From NCBI GenBank assembly GCA_023376005.1, contig CM042179.1, positions 22,301,906 through 22,365,905 of the forward strand: DNA of 64,000 bases. The letters run 5' to 3'. The translations under genes were made by a program, and so were the position numbers. Numbering within the stretch: the stretch's first letter is position 1; the number at the start of each line of letters is the position of its first letter. The DNA comes from Doryteuthis pealeii. Lineage: Eukaryota; Mollusca; Cephalopoda; Myopsida; Loliginidae. Below the pieces are notes generated by a model. That model was given only the letters and a program-made list of their open reading frames with translations, ran no database searches and was not told where the DNA came from. Below, in pieces: positions 37,243 through 48,174 of this stretch.

Positions 37243-37482
37243 GCTAGTTGAATTGGTAGATGTTTCAATGATATATATATTTCTTTGATTAGCAAGGACA
37301 TTACTTGAGCTCCTCCATGTATCATTTACAATTTTCTGGGTACAAAGCTGACAATATAGTCATGTCTATGCATTCATAGTGTACTTATAGATTTCATGTA
37401 TATAAGTAGGTGGGTGTATATATACCTGCATACAAATATAAAGGTTATGAAATATGTTGTAATACTTATGTATTTTACTAAC
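35222..37482 (-). other. ERR intron (last coding intron), 2261 bp
   Basis: Phase 1, donor GTTAGT at 37482 and acceptor AG at 35222-35223. It contains one SINE family 1 copy, a (TA)n tract at 37190-37238, and GA/A-rich purine tracts at 36620-36725. Confidence 0.9.
35588..35815 (+). repeat. tRNA-derived SINE, family 1, in ERR intron
   Basis: AGCTAAGTTGATAGAGCATC, AGGTTTCCAGGTTTGATACC, GAGTAGCACAGC, GGAGCTAATGGTGGATGTGA, ATCTCCTTGGTCTTGC, ending CCGTCTTTACTACTATAT. Inserted antisense to ERR. Confidence 0.85.
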
Positions 37483-37758
37483 CTGGGTTGCAAAGTATTA
37501 AGGCCTTCAAAAGTATATATTCTTCTTTTGTAACGCCAAGGCTGGTGATTTTACTGGCGAGTTTCCGGCTAAGGGTGTCCATTTCAGGTGAGCAGCCATA
37601 TGTATTTGCTGCTTGTTCTTGGTCAATTTTGAAATCTTCTGCAAACTTCAAGAAGTGGTTGTAAGGACAGGATCGATGGGCAAGGTTCAGACATAAGATC
37701 TCAAGCCATGAATGCTGTAGGAGATTCATTTGGTCACCCAGAGGAAGACTGGCAAATC
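37483..37758 (-). CDS. ERR: ERR exon: central ligand-binding domain
   Basis: This 276-bp exon encodes the centre of the ligand-binding domain. It starts GFASLPLGDQMNLLQHSWLE, corresponding to the conserved nuclear-receptor signature around helices 3-5 (F..L...DQ..LLQ..W.E). It continues with ILCLNLAHRSCPYNH and KFAEDFKID, and ends KEEYILLKALILCNP. EEY(I/V)LLKAL is the ERR helix 8-9 region. The acceptor AG is at 37759-37760; the donor is GTTAGT from 37482 down, a weaker but valid donor. Phase is 1 at both ends. The middle (DQEQAANTYGCSPEMDTL) is clearly more divergent than the flanks, as expected for the helix 6-7 loop region. Confidence 0.94.
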
Positions 37759-37974
37759 CTGTTATATATATATATATATATTGATAAATAGATGGTACTA
37801 TTTAAAAATATTTGAATCTCACATATACACATAGATCTATAGTAACAAGTATAAAACATCTGAAAATAGAGTTTGAAAGAATTTATACATGGATGCATAC
37901 ATATAGAGATAAACCGGAAAATAATCAGAATTTAGTTACATAAATAGACTATATATATAAAAACATATAGAACC

Positions 37975-38230
37975 ATATATGTGAAGAGAAAAATGGAAGT
38001 GAATCTGACGGTATGTAATATAGTGAAAATTTTATAAAAACACAGGTTCATAAAATGAGTGATGTTTATTCAGCCAACGCTGCAGTGTTTCAATCTGTTT
38101 AGTAGATCTTCTTCAGGGCTTTTGTTAATTTAAGGAAAAATAAAATTTTATCACAGATAATAAGGAGACTGTGAGAGTCTTTTGTTGGTCAATCTATTTT
38201 AAAATGTTGAATGAAAAACTAGCATTCTTA
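37975..38230 (+). repeat. dispersed repeat R3, copy 1
   Basis: Shares with 53018-53360: GAAGTGAATCTGACGGTATG, AAACACAGGTT, GCTGCAGTGTTTCAATCTGT, AGATCTTCTTCAGGGCTTTT and TTTATCACAGATAA. Adjacent to (TA)n like the other copy. Confidence 0.8.
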
Positions 38231-38296
38231 GGATTGTTTGAAAATTATGAACGCTGAGATAAATGGTTCTGGAGATGACATAGAATGTTCTCTTAC

Positions 38297-38307
<11 letters not shown>

Positions 38308-38353
<46 letters not shown>
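38308..38353. repeat. (GA)n microsatellite
   Basis: GTGTGTGTGA followed by about 22 GA units, in an ERR intron; a (TA)n tract follows at 38441-38488. Confidence 0.95.
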
Positions 38354-38354
<1 letters not shown>

Positions 38355-38441
38355 ATATATGAACCATATATATCTTTATGCACACACATTCATGTATATA
38401 TCAATATATATTTATATGGCATGAGAATGGGTATTTGTAAA

Positions 38442-38490
<49 letters not shown>

Positions 38491-38609
38491 CCTTTCATCT
38501 AAATGTATAAGCATACAACACACTTATATACACATATATGAAATAAGTGCTATATATATATTATATATATTACCAAATTTATATGAAAATATCTTGAAAT
38601 ACTATAGAT

Positions 38610-39690
38610 TAAATTTATCCAAAGAAATCGCCAATGGCTTCAACAATGGCTTCCAGAAAACTTTGAATTCTTCTGCAAGACTTTCCGATAACTCCCTTGT
38701 TTAAATTGGTAAATGCTGCCATTATCCTTGTCTTCAGTTCATCTTTTGTGTTTCACAGAGTTTTATGTCTTGTTCAAACACAGCCCACACATAAGGGGAT
38801 TGCAATCTGCAGATTTAGGCAGCCAGATGTTATGTGTTATTTGGTCGCAGAAATTTTCTCACAGCCATGATTGAGCTCTCCTGCTTGTGTGACATGGTAC
38901 TGAGTTCTGTTATCAGACATAAGGTCTTTCAACAGCCACCATCTTGATCCAGGGCAGCATTACCTCTTCCAGGCACTTGATGTAGGCCTCCATGTTGAGT
39001 AAGGCCATTTGGGAAGATGAATGGAGGCATAATGTCATCATTGCTATTGACCACTCCAAACACCATGTTGTCAACTGGGTGTTTGGTTTCCATCACTATT
39101 GGTACATCCTGTGGGGACAAAGAAATCCAACAGTTGTTCTGTGAGTTGAGTATTTGATCCTGGCAGAATATATTCTCATCTGAGAAAAACAAAAGAATGT
39201 TTTGGTTGGAGATGATGCATGAGTTTGTTCAAAAGCTTTGCAGCATCATCTTTCCTCTTGTCCTTCATGGCATGTGATAAAAAAAATTGACCCTTTCTCA
39301 TCTTGCATAAGAAATATGAAATGTCTTCATGCACTACCTGTCTGATAAGAAACTCAGACACACCCATGTCCCTGGTATGGACCTGATTGACTTGCAGGGA
39401 TTGTTGTCAATCATAGCCTGGATCTCAGCAACAAATTCAGGATTTCTTTTCTTATCAAAACAATCAGAATGAGGCTTCAGAGCTACTGTATCCTTGTAAT
39501 CACTGTTGGACTCAATCAACTCTTTTTGAAACATCTACACTGTCCTTAGATTGACATGCAAACACTCTGAAATCTTCATATTGGAGCTTCCGGTATGAAT
39601 ATCAAGCAGTACAGCATGCTATTTCCAAATTTCTGGAGGAGTGAATTGTGTCACGGTGGTGCTTTCCTCAGACAGTGTCCAGCTGACTCT
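38610..39690 (-). pseudogene. Tc1/mariner transposase relic in ERR intron
   Basis: Minus-strand frames read in order PEFVAEIQAMIDNNPCKSIR (helix-turn-helix region), VHEDISYFLCKMRKGQF, LLNKLMHHLQPK, FFSDENIFCQDQ (first catalytic Asp in SDE), NNCWISLSPQDVPIVMETKH, FGVVNSNDDIMPPFIFP and a worn WPPNSPDLNP equivalent (WLPKSADCNPL). DDE transposases cut and paste DNA at TA targets (family knowledge). Three or more frameshifts make it inactive. Same strand as ERR, occupying half of a 2.1-kb intron. Inverted ends were not resolved. Confidence 0.85.
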
Positions 39691-39864
39691 AGTTGGCTGC
39701 ACAATAGATAAAATCTGACACAAACAAAGCACATGCACAAAACTGATAATTTAAAAATTGCACCCTATATATATTAGTTGTTCTTTTGATGTTGTACACA
39801 TACGCATATCTATATAGAGTGAAAAATAAAATTATTAAAAAAAAAAAAAGGTTTCTATCTTTAC

Positions 39865-40038
39865 CTGGCACCTGTTTTGCCCAGCTGATAGTGACAACCA
39901 GTTCACGGTCTGCGAGGTCTGAAACAATGGACATGAATTTAACCTCATTTTCAGGAATTTCAGGATCAGGGGATGCATACAGTTTATCCAATTGTGCCTC
40001 AATGGCAAGGAGAGAATCCATGATTTTGCTGTCTGAAC
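39865..40038 (-). CDS. ERR: ERR exon: start of ligand-binding domain
   Basis: This 174-bp exon encodes the start of the ligand-binding domain. It runs from SDSKIMDSLLAIEAQLDKLY through ASPDPEIP to LADRELVVTISWAKQVPG. The segments KLYASPDP, SDLADRELVV and ISWAK match helices 1-3 of ERR family members. At the position where vertebrate ERR-alpha has Phe in the CDLFDRE motif, this protein has Ala (SDLADRE), as in ERR-beta and ERR-gamma. The acceptor AG is at 40039-40040 and the donor GTAAAG starts at 39864. It is phase 1 at both ends, so it can be joined directly to the hinge exon or through the 36-bp microexon. The downstream intron is only about 2.1 kb and roughly half of it is a dead Tc1/mariner element. 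Confidence 0.93.
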
Positions 40039-41348
40039 CTAAATAATGAAATTAAAAAAATAATTAAGAAAATACAAAGTAAATAAAAAAATAAGAAGAT
40101 AAAGAGTGATTACCAAAATTTAAAACAAATGGTTAGTTCTTAAGTTTATTTACATATCAAAATAGAATCAAATAAAAATTGAAGTATATTTATAAATTTA
40201 TAAAAAAAGGAGAAATCTAGATTAAAGATGGTGGAAAATTAGACTAATGATAAGTTTATACATTTTAAAATGAAATTTGGGCATCTTTCATTTTTTTCTA
40301 AATTTATTTTAATGTGTAAACTGTTTACTGATTTACACCTACTAAAATGGCCTAATCTCATGTAAAATGGAAAAAGATAAAAATTGCTTATTATTGTATA
40401 GCCACTAATTTAATACTTTAAAATATGAATTATCTTCAATATTCAATTTATATCAGTTATTTGAAAATTATGATTATAATGTTAGAGATTACAATAATAT
40501 TAATGATTTAAATAATGTTAGAGATGCATATCTAGTTTATTTAAATCTATAACATATCCATAAAAAATTAAAGAAAATCCATTTTTCATTGGTGTCTTTC
40601 TATAAATTTAATATTATTTGAAAACATAACTAGTGATTTCAATATTAATATAAATTATATCATATTGATACAGAATTGAAGCTATTTAAATTTTATAGTT
40701 GATACTTTTTTAAAAATTTGACTTCACAATTGTGTTCTCTTATTTAATGATTCTTAATCAATATCAAATTTCTATGAAAACAAAATCTGACAAGCATATA
40801 TCATTAAAAAAACGCATTGTCAATTTTGTTTTCAGCTTTTCATATGTTATTAGTATAGACATAACAATTAGCAAAAAATATAATGCACAACAAAAGGTTT
40901 TTTTCAATGATTCATGAAACAGTTATTTTCAAATTGATAAATTAGCTAGAGGCAAGCATAATCTAGCACAAAAAGTATCTTTACATGGTAATGATGATTA
41001 TTAATGGGTCATAATTTTTAGTCAAATTATCATTATTGTTAAATTGTTATTCAAACACATGGGAATCTTTTTCTTTTCTTCTAATGACCTTTTAAATTAT
41101 TATGTTCCTTTGCTATTTCAAATAATTGATTTGTAATATTTCAACTTAATGATTACAATTTAATTTGGTATTCAAGTAAAATGTTCACAAGTACACATTC
41201 TGTGAGTTTTATCATTTTTAAGTTAATAGAAATATAAGAAATTATCTTTTGGGGGGTAATATTATATTGGTGGAATAGGTACATTTAGGAAAACAATATA
41301 AAAATAAGAATGCCATTATGTAGAAGTCTTGGTTAGTGACATTCAATG

Positions 41349-41351
<3 letters not shown>

Positions 41352-41407
<56 letters not shown>

Positions 41408-41428
41408 TACACACACACACACACACAC
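41352..41428. repeat. (TA)n followed by (CA)n
   Basis: About 55 bp of TA units followed by (AC)n, ending exactly where a mariner-type terminal repeat begins. Confidence 0.95.
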
Positions 41429-41872
41429 TAGGAGGGTCATTCAATAAATAAGGGCTAATAAAAAAAAAGCAAGATAACGCTTATTTTTCAGAATTTTTTT
41501 TCCATAAATATAATTCAATTGTTTGTAATAAGTTTATAGTTAAAAATTATTTTAATCTTGCAAAAATATTTGTTTTGAGGCTATTCAAAATGGTGTGTAA
41601 TTTACAGAAGAATGTATGATGTATACGGAGAAAAATATTTACAAATGAAATAAACATGGATTTGCCATTATGAGTCTGAGTTGAACAGACAATCCATGGA
41701 GTGGAAACACACTAGTGATTCTATGGTAAAGAAAAAGTTCTGGGTGCAGTGGTCAGTAAAGAAGGTCATGCTGACAGTCTTTTGTGACATTAAAGGACCC
41801 ATCACTTTTGATTTTGTTGAAAATGTGCTCCCTATTGCCAACTCCTTAGGCAAAAATCACTTTATGGCCCTC
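41429..41872 (+). pseudogene. mariner transposase fragment with 5' inverted end
   Basis: Begins TAGGAGGGTCATTCAATAAA, a mariner-type end abutting TA. It then encodes ESELNRQSMEWKHTSDSMVK, KKFWVQWSVKKVMLTVFCDI and KGPITFDFVENVLPIANS. QSMEWxH and KVMLTVFxDxxGxI are diagnostic of mariner transposases around the second catalytic Asp. Internally deleted and 3'-truncated into a TA/CA tract. Confidence 0.85.
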
Positions 41873-42624
41873 ATATATATATATACACACACACTCACCC
41901 ATGTATCTGTATATACCTAGAATAACAACACCCACACATAAATGCATACACAGAAAATCATTCCATCAATCAATTAATTAAACATTAGAAAGATATAAAG
42001 ATTTACATGCTTTGAATTTGAAAACAAAAAATAAGTATTACTGAACAATATATTAAAAAAATCTTGAGGAACATAACAAAATAACAATAAAACAACAATA
42101 TGATTTAAATGCAAAAAACTTAATATGGAAATATAAAGATTCTCCAAAGAGGCAAATATAAAAAAATACAACTATAGACTTTAAAGATTGTATTGAAATA
42201 AAAAAATGTGTATGCTCACTATTATCTTGAAGACTTAAGATAGAAAAATTTACTACTATTAGATGAGCTTGGTCTTTTTTTTCTTAAATTTTTAAAATCA
42301 TTTTAGTATGTTCTCTCTACTTACTAATTTTGTTTTAGTTACTTTCCATTCTTAGAGAAGCATCAAAATATAAAAATAACCTGTCTTAAAGCTAATTATC
42401 ATGGCTTCAGTAATTATAAAAAAACTGTCTACTAGAATCAACACATGTATTTTATTGGTCTACTAGTCTTGCTATCTAGTATAATATGCTACTTTTATTA
42501 CTCTCTTAAAAGTAAGTGCTTGACTACTTCCCATGGATCCACCAATTATTCATCAAATTGTTTATATTACTGATTAACTTTCTTTTATGGGGTCATATAT
42601 CACATGGATAATAGAATTTTCTTT

Positions 42625-42995
42625 TAGAAGTCTATCGCAGATGATGATGATGTCATTCCATGTTGACCCTCTGGTAGCTAGTTAGTCCAATTCTGTACTT
42701 GCAGATGTGGTCACACACATTGCAAGGAAAATCTCCATCTGCATTCTGTGGTGCATGGTGATGAAGATGTCACTGCTCTGCAGCTCTAATGATCTCGATA
42801 TTGAGCTGCTCAGCTCCTGTGCTAGCACGTGTCTCGCCAACTCTTTCTGTTGGAGGCCAGATCTTCCAGGCTTGAAGGTGTAATGGCACATTTCTTCAGA
42901 GTTGTCTTAATATGGTCTTTGAACAATTTTCAGGAACCTCCTGCTCTTTGATTGCCTTCTGTGAGTTCACCATAAAGTACTTTACAGGGATAATA
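42625..42995 (-). pseudogene. LINE 3' end with C2H2 tail (copy 3)
   Basis: Complement matches 7200-7560: GTACTTTATGGTGAACTCAC, ACACCTTCAAGCCTGGAAGA, TCTGGCCTCCAACAGAAAGA, TGAGCAGCTCAATATCGAGA and CTTGCAATGTGTGTGACC. Same orientation as ERR, within its intron. Confidence 0.75.
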
Positions 42996-43227
42996 GAATA
43001 GCATACTTTTGTCTGACAATACTTTGATTTGGTGAAGTGTTAATTAGAAATTTACACAAACTGATGTAAATTTATCTGTTGACATCTATTTCTTTGAAAT
43101 AAGAATATTCAATATACATACATATCTATATATGCACATACAAAGAACAATGTCAATAACTTGTATTAATTCATATATGTAATTTTATGTAGATGAATAC
43201 ACAATCATTTGTGCTCATATTTTTATA

Positions 43228-43983
43228 CAAAGGTCATTCAATCCATAAAGTGAATATTGCCTAAGGGTTTGACAATAAGAAGCACTGTTTGCAGTTGTAC
43301 ATTTTACAAGGAAATCAATAGTGATGGGTCCTTTCATGTTCCACAAGACATTCAGTGTGACATTCTTTACTAACTGCTGTGGCTGAAATTCTTTCTTTAG
43401 AGTCAGTGTTTTTCCACTCTATGGACTTTCTTTTCAACTCGGACTTGTAGTTTCAAACTCATGTTTAGTCCATCGCATAGCTTACATGCTTTTTGGAAAA
43501 GCAATGTTTCCGGATTGAATTGAAATTATTTTCTGCTTCTCTCTCGAGGAATCCGGATTAAAAACATTTACATCTAAAAATAGACCTAATTATCATTATG
43601 CTCTGATGATGATTTTTTATAAATTGAAATATTGTTCAATATTAGCTATGAAAAAGATATAAAAATATATTCATTTTAACAATATTGAGTGTTTTCATAC
43701 TCTTTTATCTATACACATTCTTCCCTGTATACATCACAGATTCTTCTGTAAACTTCACATGGTTTGCACTTCTCATCAAACAAAAATATGATGACAGACC
43801 TCTATTCAAGCCAGGAGTACTCTCTTTAATTTATGGCCATTTTGAATAGCCTTAAAACAAAATTTTTTGAGAAATTAAAATAATTTTTGCTATGAACCAA
43901 TTCCAAATGCAAAGTTTAGATTTATAGAAAAAAATTATTTTGCTTTTTTCAAAAAAAATTCCCTTTCTATTGAATGACCCTTG
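43228..43983 (-). mobile_element. internally deleted mariner element, both ends present
   Basis: Ends CAAAGGTCATTCAAT (left) and CAAGGGTCATTCAAT (right, complement), each next to TA (43226-43227 and 43984-43985). The minus strand retains a worn transposase fragment, LKKEFQPQQLVKNVTLNVLW and NMKGPITIDFLVKC, the same domain as the copy at 41665-41860. At 756 bp it is about half the length of an autonomous mariner. Confidence 0.85.
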
Positions 43984-44363
43984 TATACATACATGTTACT
44001 TTTATGTAAATTTGAAAATTTACACATAAAATCTATTTAATCAAACAAATATTCATATTCAAATGTGTTAATACCCACAGAATTGTATGTACAAACATCT
44101 ATATATATATATGCATATAGTTCTTCTCTATTCATATTAATATACACAAGCAAAAAAAAAAATATATTTAAACAATTCCAATACATAGACAAAATAGGAT
44201 TGGTATGTATTTTATGTATGTATATATATATATATACACACATATATATATTACACATACACACTCACACACAAACACAAAAGCATGCATGTACATAATA
44301 AAATACACATACATACATATATACATACACACACACACAGAGGTATACGGAATATCTGCTTAC

Positions 44364-44399
44364 CAGGGGGCAACACACTCTTTTCTGTTCGTGGTTTCC
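44364..44399 (-). CDS. ERR: candidate 36-bp ERR hinge microexon (inferred)
   Basis: Inside the hinge-to-LBD intron lies a short GC-richer island in microsatellite DNA. On the minus strand it has a good acceptor (tract TTTTATGTTCCTTTCCAG, AG at 44400-44401) and a good donor (GTAAGC from 44363 down). The 36 bases between them are phase 1 to phase 1, like every other intron of this gene. Spliced in, they read R-KPRTEKSVLPP-G, open and in frame between CLE of the hinge exon and SDSKIMD of the next exon. Skipping also keeps the frame, and Arg is made at the junction either way (CGG or CGT). Chance is the main alternative, since the exon is too short for a homology call. RNA evidence or conservation in relatives would decide. 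Confidence 0.6.
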
Positions 44400-44436
44400 C
44401 TGGAAAGGAACATAAAATGTATATATTTAGTAAATA

Positions 44437-44473
<37 letters not shown>

Positions 44474-45295
44474 TCATTATATCTTTTATATATATGTATA
44501 TATAGATATGTACATACATACATGTGTGTTTATATCAGTTTTAAGATATAGAATTTTTTATATACCAGTAATATACATAAATTATATATATATCTCCAGC
44601 AATATAATTGTGAGAGTGCAAGTCTGTGTACACACACACACACACACACATTTTTTTTATTTATTGCATATTGCCTTTATAAAAACACAAAATTGTGTGT
44701 GCGTGTATATATGCAAAACATATTGTAAACATGATAAATTGATGTGTGTGTGTATGCGTGTGCATGTGTAAGCATACATCTCATTTTGAGTTATAAATTT
44801 AGAAAGCATATGAAAAATAAGTACATGTATAATACATATACATAGTAACTATATACATATTTGATATATAGTTTTATGTTTGTATATAGCACATATCTAT
44901 TAACTAAATAACTGTATATACAAATACATTAATTTACAGATGAATTATTTTAGAATGCATAAGATAAGAGCTCTTTGTGTGTGCATATATGTACATGCAT
45001 ATACACTCACATAAACATACAAAGTTATTTTATCCTCTAAAAATTGTCGGCTTAAAGCCATATAAAAATAAACACATTTGTTTGTTTACTTAACCTCATA
45101 CAAAGTTATGTAAATAAATTTTGTGTTAACATATAACTAATAAAAATGAATATGTACAATTTTATATATACATATGCATTTAAAAGTTATGTAAGTGTAT
45201 ATAAACATGTATATTTACGCATACAATTATATCAACTCATTTGCATATCACATATATAAAATCATAAGAAATGGAAAGTGGATAGATGTAATATA

Positions 45296-46065
45296 CAGTA
45301 TCGTCCATAAATAAGAACATCCCAAAAAATGTTTGTTTATAAAAATTTGATTTTTTTCTAAACCAAGGATACCAAGATTTTATCCTTTCTAGTAGAACAT
45401 TATACATTCAAAATGGATATTATTAGGTATTATTCATTACTAAACTTTACAGCATTGAAAATTTCTAACCAAAAATATGAATATGTAGCAGTCCAAAAAT
45501 AAGTAGAGTTTCAATATTCTCCTCATCATAATTTGTGCTGATAGCATGGATTCCCTTAATTATCTCACCATCAGTCCCTATCCATCATCGCTCTTGGTAA
45601 TGTCTCCACAGAACTGATGAAGGTAAGTTTTTACTGGTTGGTCAACACTGGTGTGTCCATGTGTAGGAGAACATTGCTTATTAGTTCAGCAGTGCCCAGC
45701 ATGTCTTCTTTGTCTTCTTTGGATGGTTTGTAAGATGGGAGGTAAGTGGCTGTAAAGTTGTTTTGTGGGTGCTTCTTCCAGAATTTGTTCAAAACAGCAT
45801 ACAGTTTCCTTGAGTAGCCTTTTCTCCAAGCATCTCTTTAAAGTCTAGGTGGTGCAACCATACAATAGTACTGACACAGCTACAGCTTAGAAGAATTTTC
45901 AGCTTATTTTATCAAAGAGATCAGATTTCAATGCTCTAGTTTGGTAATAATACCTAATAATATCCGTTTTGGTTATATCATAATGAAATCCTGGTATCTT
46001 TGGTTTAGAAGAAAATTAACTTTTGTTACACATTATTAGGGTATACTTGTTTATAGGTGATATTG
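45296..46065. mobile_element. non-autonomous Tc1/mariner-ended element carrying LINE DNA
   Basis: Inverted ends CAGTATCGTCCATAAATAAG and (complement of the right end) CAATATCACCTATAAACAAG are each bounded by TA. Arm homology continues inward for about 150 bp (CTAAACCAAGGATACCAAGA, GGATATTATTAGGTATTATT). The centre is LINE C 3'-end sequence in minus orientation (45520-45900). No transposase. Confidence 0.8.
45520..45900 (-). pseudogene. LINE C C-terminal relic nested in Tc1-like element
   Basis: On the minus strand it reads HTSVDQPVKTYLHQFCGDI with flanking fragments; matches 5680-5990 on the plus strand (CCAGTGTTGGCCAACCAG; AAGACATGCTGG). 5'-truncated. Confidence 0.7.
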
Positions 46066-46084
46066 TATGCATGTTCATTCATTT

Positions 46085-46118
<34 letters not shown>

Positions 46119-46199
46119 AAAGTATAAGAAATAAGAAAAAACAAATATTCAGAGGATGTGTTTATCTATGAATGAATAAATAGTTCTGCCTATGTTTGA

Positions 46200-46400
46200 A
46201 CATTTCAGTTTTTATATATATTGGACATATTAACCATCATCAGGGCAATATTAAGGGGTCATGTCATGAAGCTCCATCAAGAATGTTATTTTCAAGGGAG
46301 ATGAAGTGAAAATATTTCCCTGGTGGTGGTTATGATATCCGATATATTTAAAATGATGGTTAATATATCCAATGTATATAAAAACCGAAAACAGAACACA
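46200..46400. repeat. fold-back repeat
   Basis: CAGTTTTTATATATATTGGA / CATATTAACCATCATCAGGG (46207-46246) recurs inverted at 46350-46386 as CGGTTTTTATATACATTGGA / TATATTAACCATCATT on the complement, giving a potential hairpin with about 105-base loop. Confidence 0.7.
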
Positions 46401-47061
46401 CACACACTGACACAAATACATACACCTATGCAATGCTGAAATTGGAGTTAGTATGTAACTCACTAAATTTACAGACTATTAACAATAGTTAAAGTTAATT
46501 TAAAAAGACAGATTTCAGTTTATGAGACTGTTCAAACTTTGGATCCTATTATTTTTGTATAGGAATAATTTAAAGAAAGTATATGTGAATAGAATAAAAT
46601 ACTTAAGTGATTGTGAGATAAAAAAAATATATAAGAATAGTGAACAAAGTATTGTAAAATCACAGGTAACACAGGCTAAAAACCAATAAAATTAAATTGG
46701 TACTGACAGTGTATGTGGGAATGCTGTATCTACAGATTTACCCGGGATAAAAGTTTATCTTTGATGCTCTTAAAAAAAACTTGCCTTATGTTGCATTTAG
46801 TAACAGACAACTTATAATAATTATCTGTTCCTTTTATTTTAGTATAGATAAGTTCAGATCATTTGGAGAAATATGTAAATCTTAGTTTAGTAATCAGAGA
46901 TTAGATGATGGTTTCTGCAGTGGAAATTAAGATACTTAGCAGGATGTTTATAAGAATACTTATTTAATGATTTTGATCATTACATACAAAAGCTTAAAAA
47001 AATTATTATGCATTATTGCCAAAAATGTCAGTAATATATTTTATACTTAAAGGATATAAGG

Positions 47062-47345
47062 AGGAGGTGCTCGTGATGTAATGGTTATTGTTGTAGGAAA
47101 TGGACATGGTGACCATAGTTCAAATCCTGGATGTGGTTATCTTTCTTTCACAGTGTTAATACCCTTGGGAAAGGTATGCAAACAACTATTCTTCTTACAG
47201 CTAGAAGTAGAGTGGACTGGGTTCTTTAATTTTGATATGGCAACTAGTCTAGGAGAAAGAAAACTCTGAATTCAAATTTGTTTGCTTAAAAAATGATCTT
47301 GTGTCACATCCTGATTGTGGAGGGGTTGGGTAAATACATACTTAA
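47062..47345 (+). repeat. tRNA-derived SINE, family 2b
   Basis: GTGCTCGTGATGTAATGGTT head, B-box-like ATAGTTCAAATCCTGGATGT, and the 3' segment TTGTGTCACATCCTGATTGT plus GGAGGGGTTGGGTAAATACA. Full-length relative of the copies at 1490 and 6955. Confidence 0.75.
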
Positions 47346-48174
47346 AGGATATAATAGGTGAGTAGAAATAGACTTATTCTCTATATACTTGTCACTTAAA
47401 GAAACAAAACAGATTAAATGCAAAGTGGGTTTTATTTATTTATTTATTTTTTTTTTTACTTGGTTTTATTAAAGATTGTGTGTAATTTATTTTGTTATTT
47501 ATTACTGTCACTTTACAAAGAATCCTGAAAATCTGATTATTAGTCGGATCAAATATGGAAATTATGCATCTTTTTGTCGCTTCAAAAAAGTACACACTTT
47601 CTGATGATTTTGTTATAGAATACAGATTGTTAAATATTCCCCAGCAAAAAATCAGCCTGAATGATGGATTCAATTTGACAGCAGTATAAAATGACAGACA
47701 AGATTATCAAGGATGGTGATTGATTGATGGGGGCTGTTTATTCCTTATTAAGTAGTTATATTCTCAAATGTTTTACAGCAGTAAGCATTGATTCAGAGAA
47801 AGTATTTTACAGAATAATAACAGATATTTCTATTGTTTTCATAGAAAATTTCTGTTAATTAGTCTAATGCTACTAAGACAGCATTTTCATCACATTACGT
47901 TTTATGATAGATATAACATTCTTTGAGTGAATATTATGCAAGTATAAATAGGGTTAAAGGGTGATTACAGGAATTGGAGATTGAAATAGTAACAGATATC
48001 TTATAAACCTCTTTTTAATTTACTTTTTGCAAAGGATGGATTTGACAATCACTCACTCATTTTTCCTCAATAGTAAAAACTGTTTTGGGTTTTAACAGTT
48101 TGTAGATGTCACATTAAAAGATTAAACTATGGAAATTTAGATTAGCTAATTTACAGTTAATGAAAAATACAATA
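47346..48174. other. intronic AT-rich DNA, no gene
   Basis: No recognised element. A TTAT run with a T tract occurs at 47433-47457. Confidence 0.5.

Larger units (their letters stand above)
37759..39864 (-). other. ERR intron, 2106 bp
   Basis: Phase 1, donor GTAAAG at 39864, acceptor AG at 37759-37760 preceded by a TA-rich tract. Filled by repeat R3, a (GA)n tract, (TA)n tracts and a dead Tc1/mariner copy. Confidence 0.9.
40039..44363 (-). other. ERR intron after the candidate microexon, 4325 bp
   Basis: Donor GTAAGC at 44363 if the microexon is used, acceptor AG at 40039-40040. Holds two mariner relics and a LINE 3' end. 40060-41340 is AT-rich with nothing recognised. Confidence 0.6.

Noticed and set aside
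44205..44771. 188-codon plus-strand open frame overlapping the microexon
   Set aside because: Almost entirely TA/CA microsatellite translation (Tyr-Ile, His-Thr runs); the only complex part is the minus-strand microexon.
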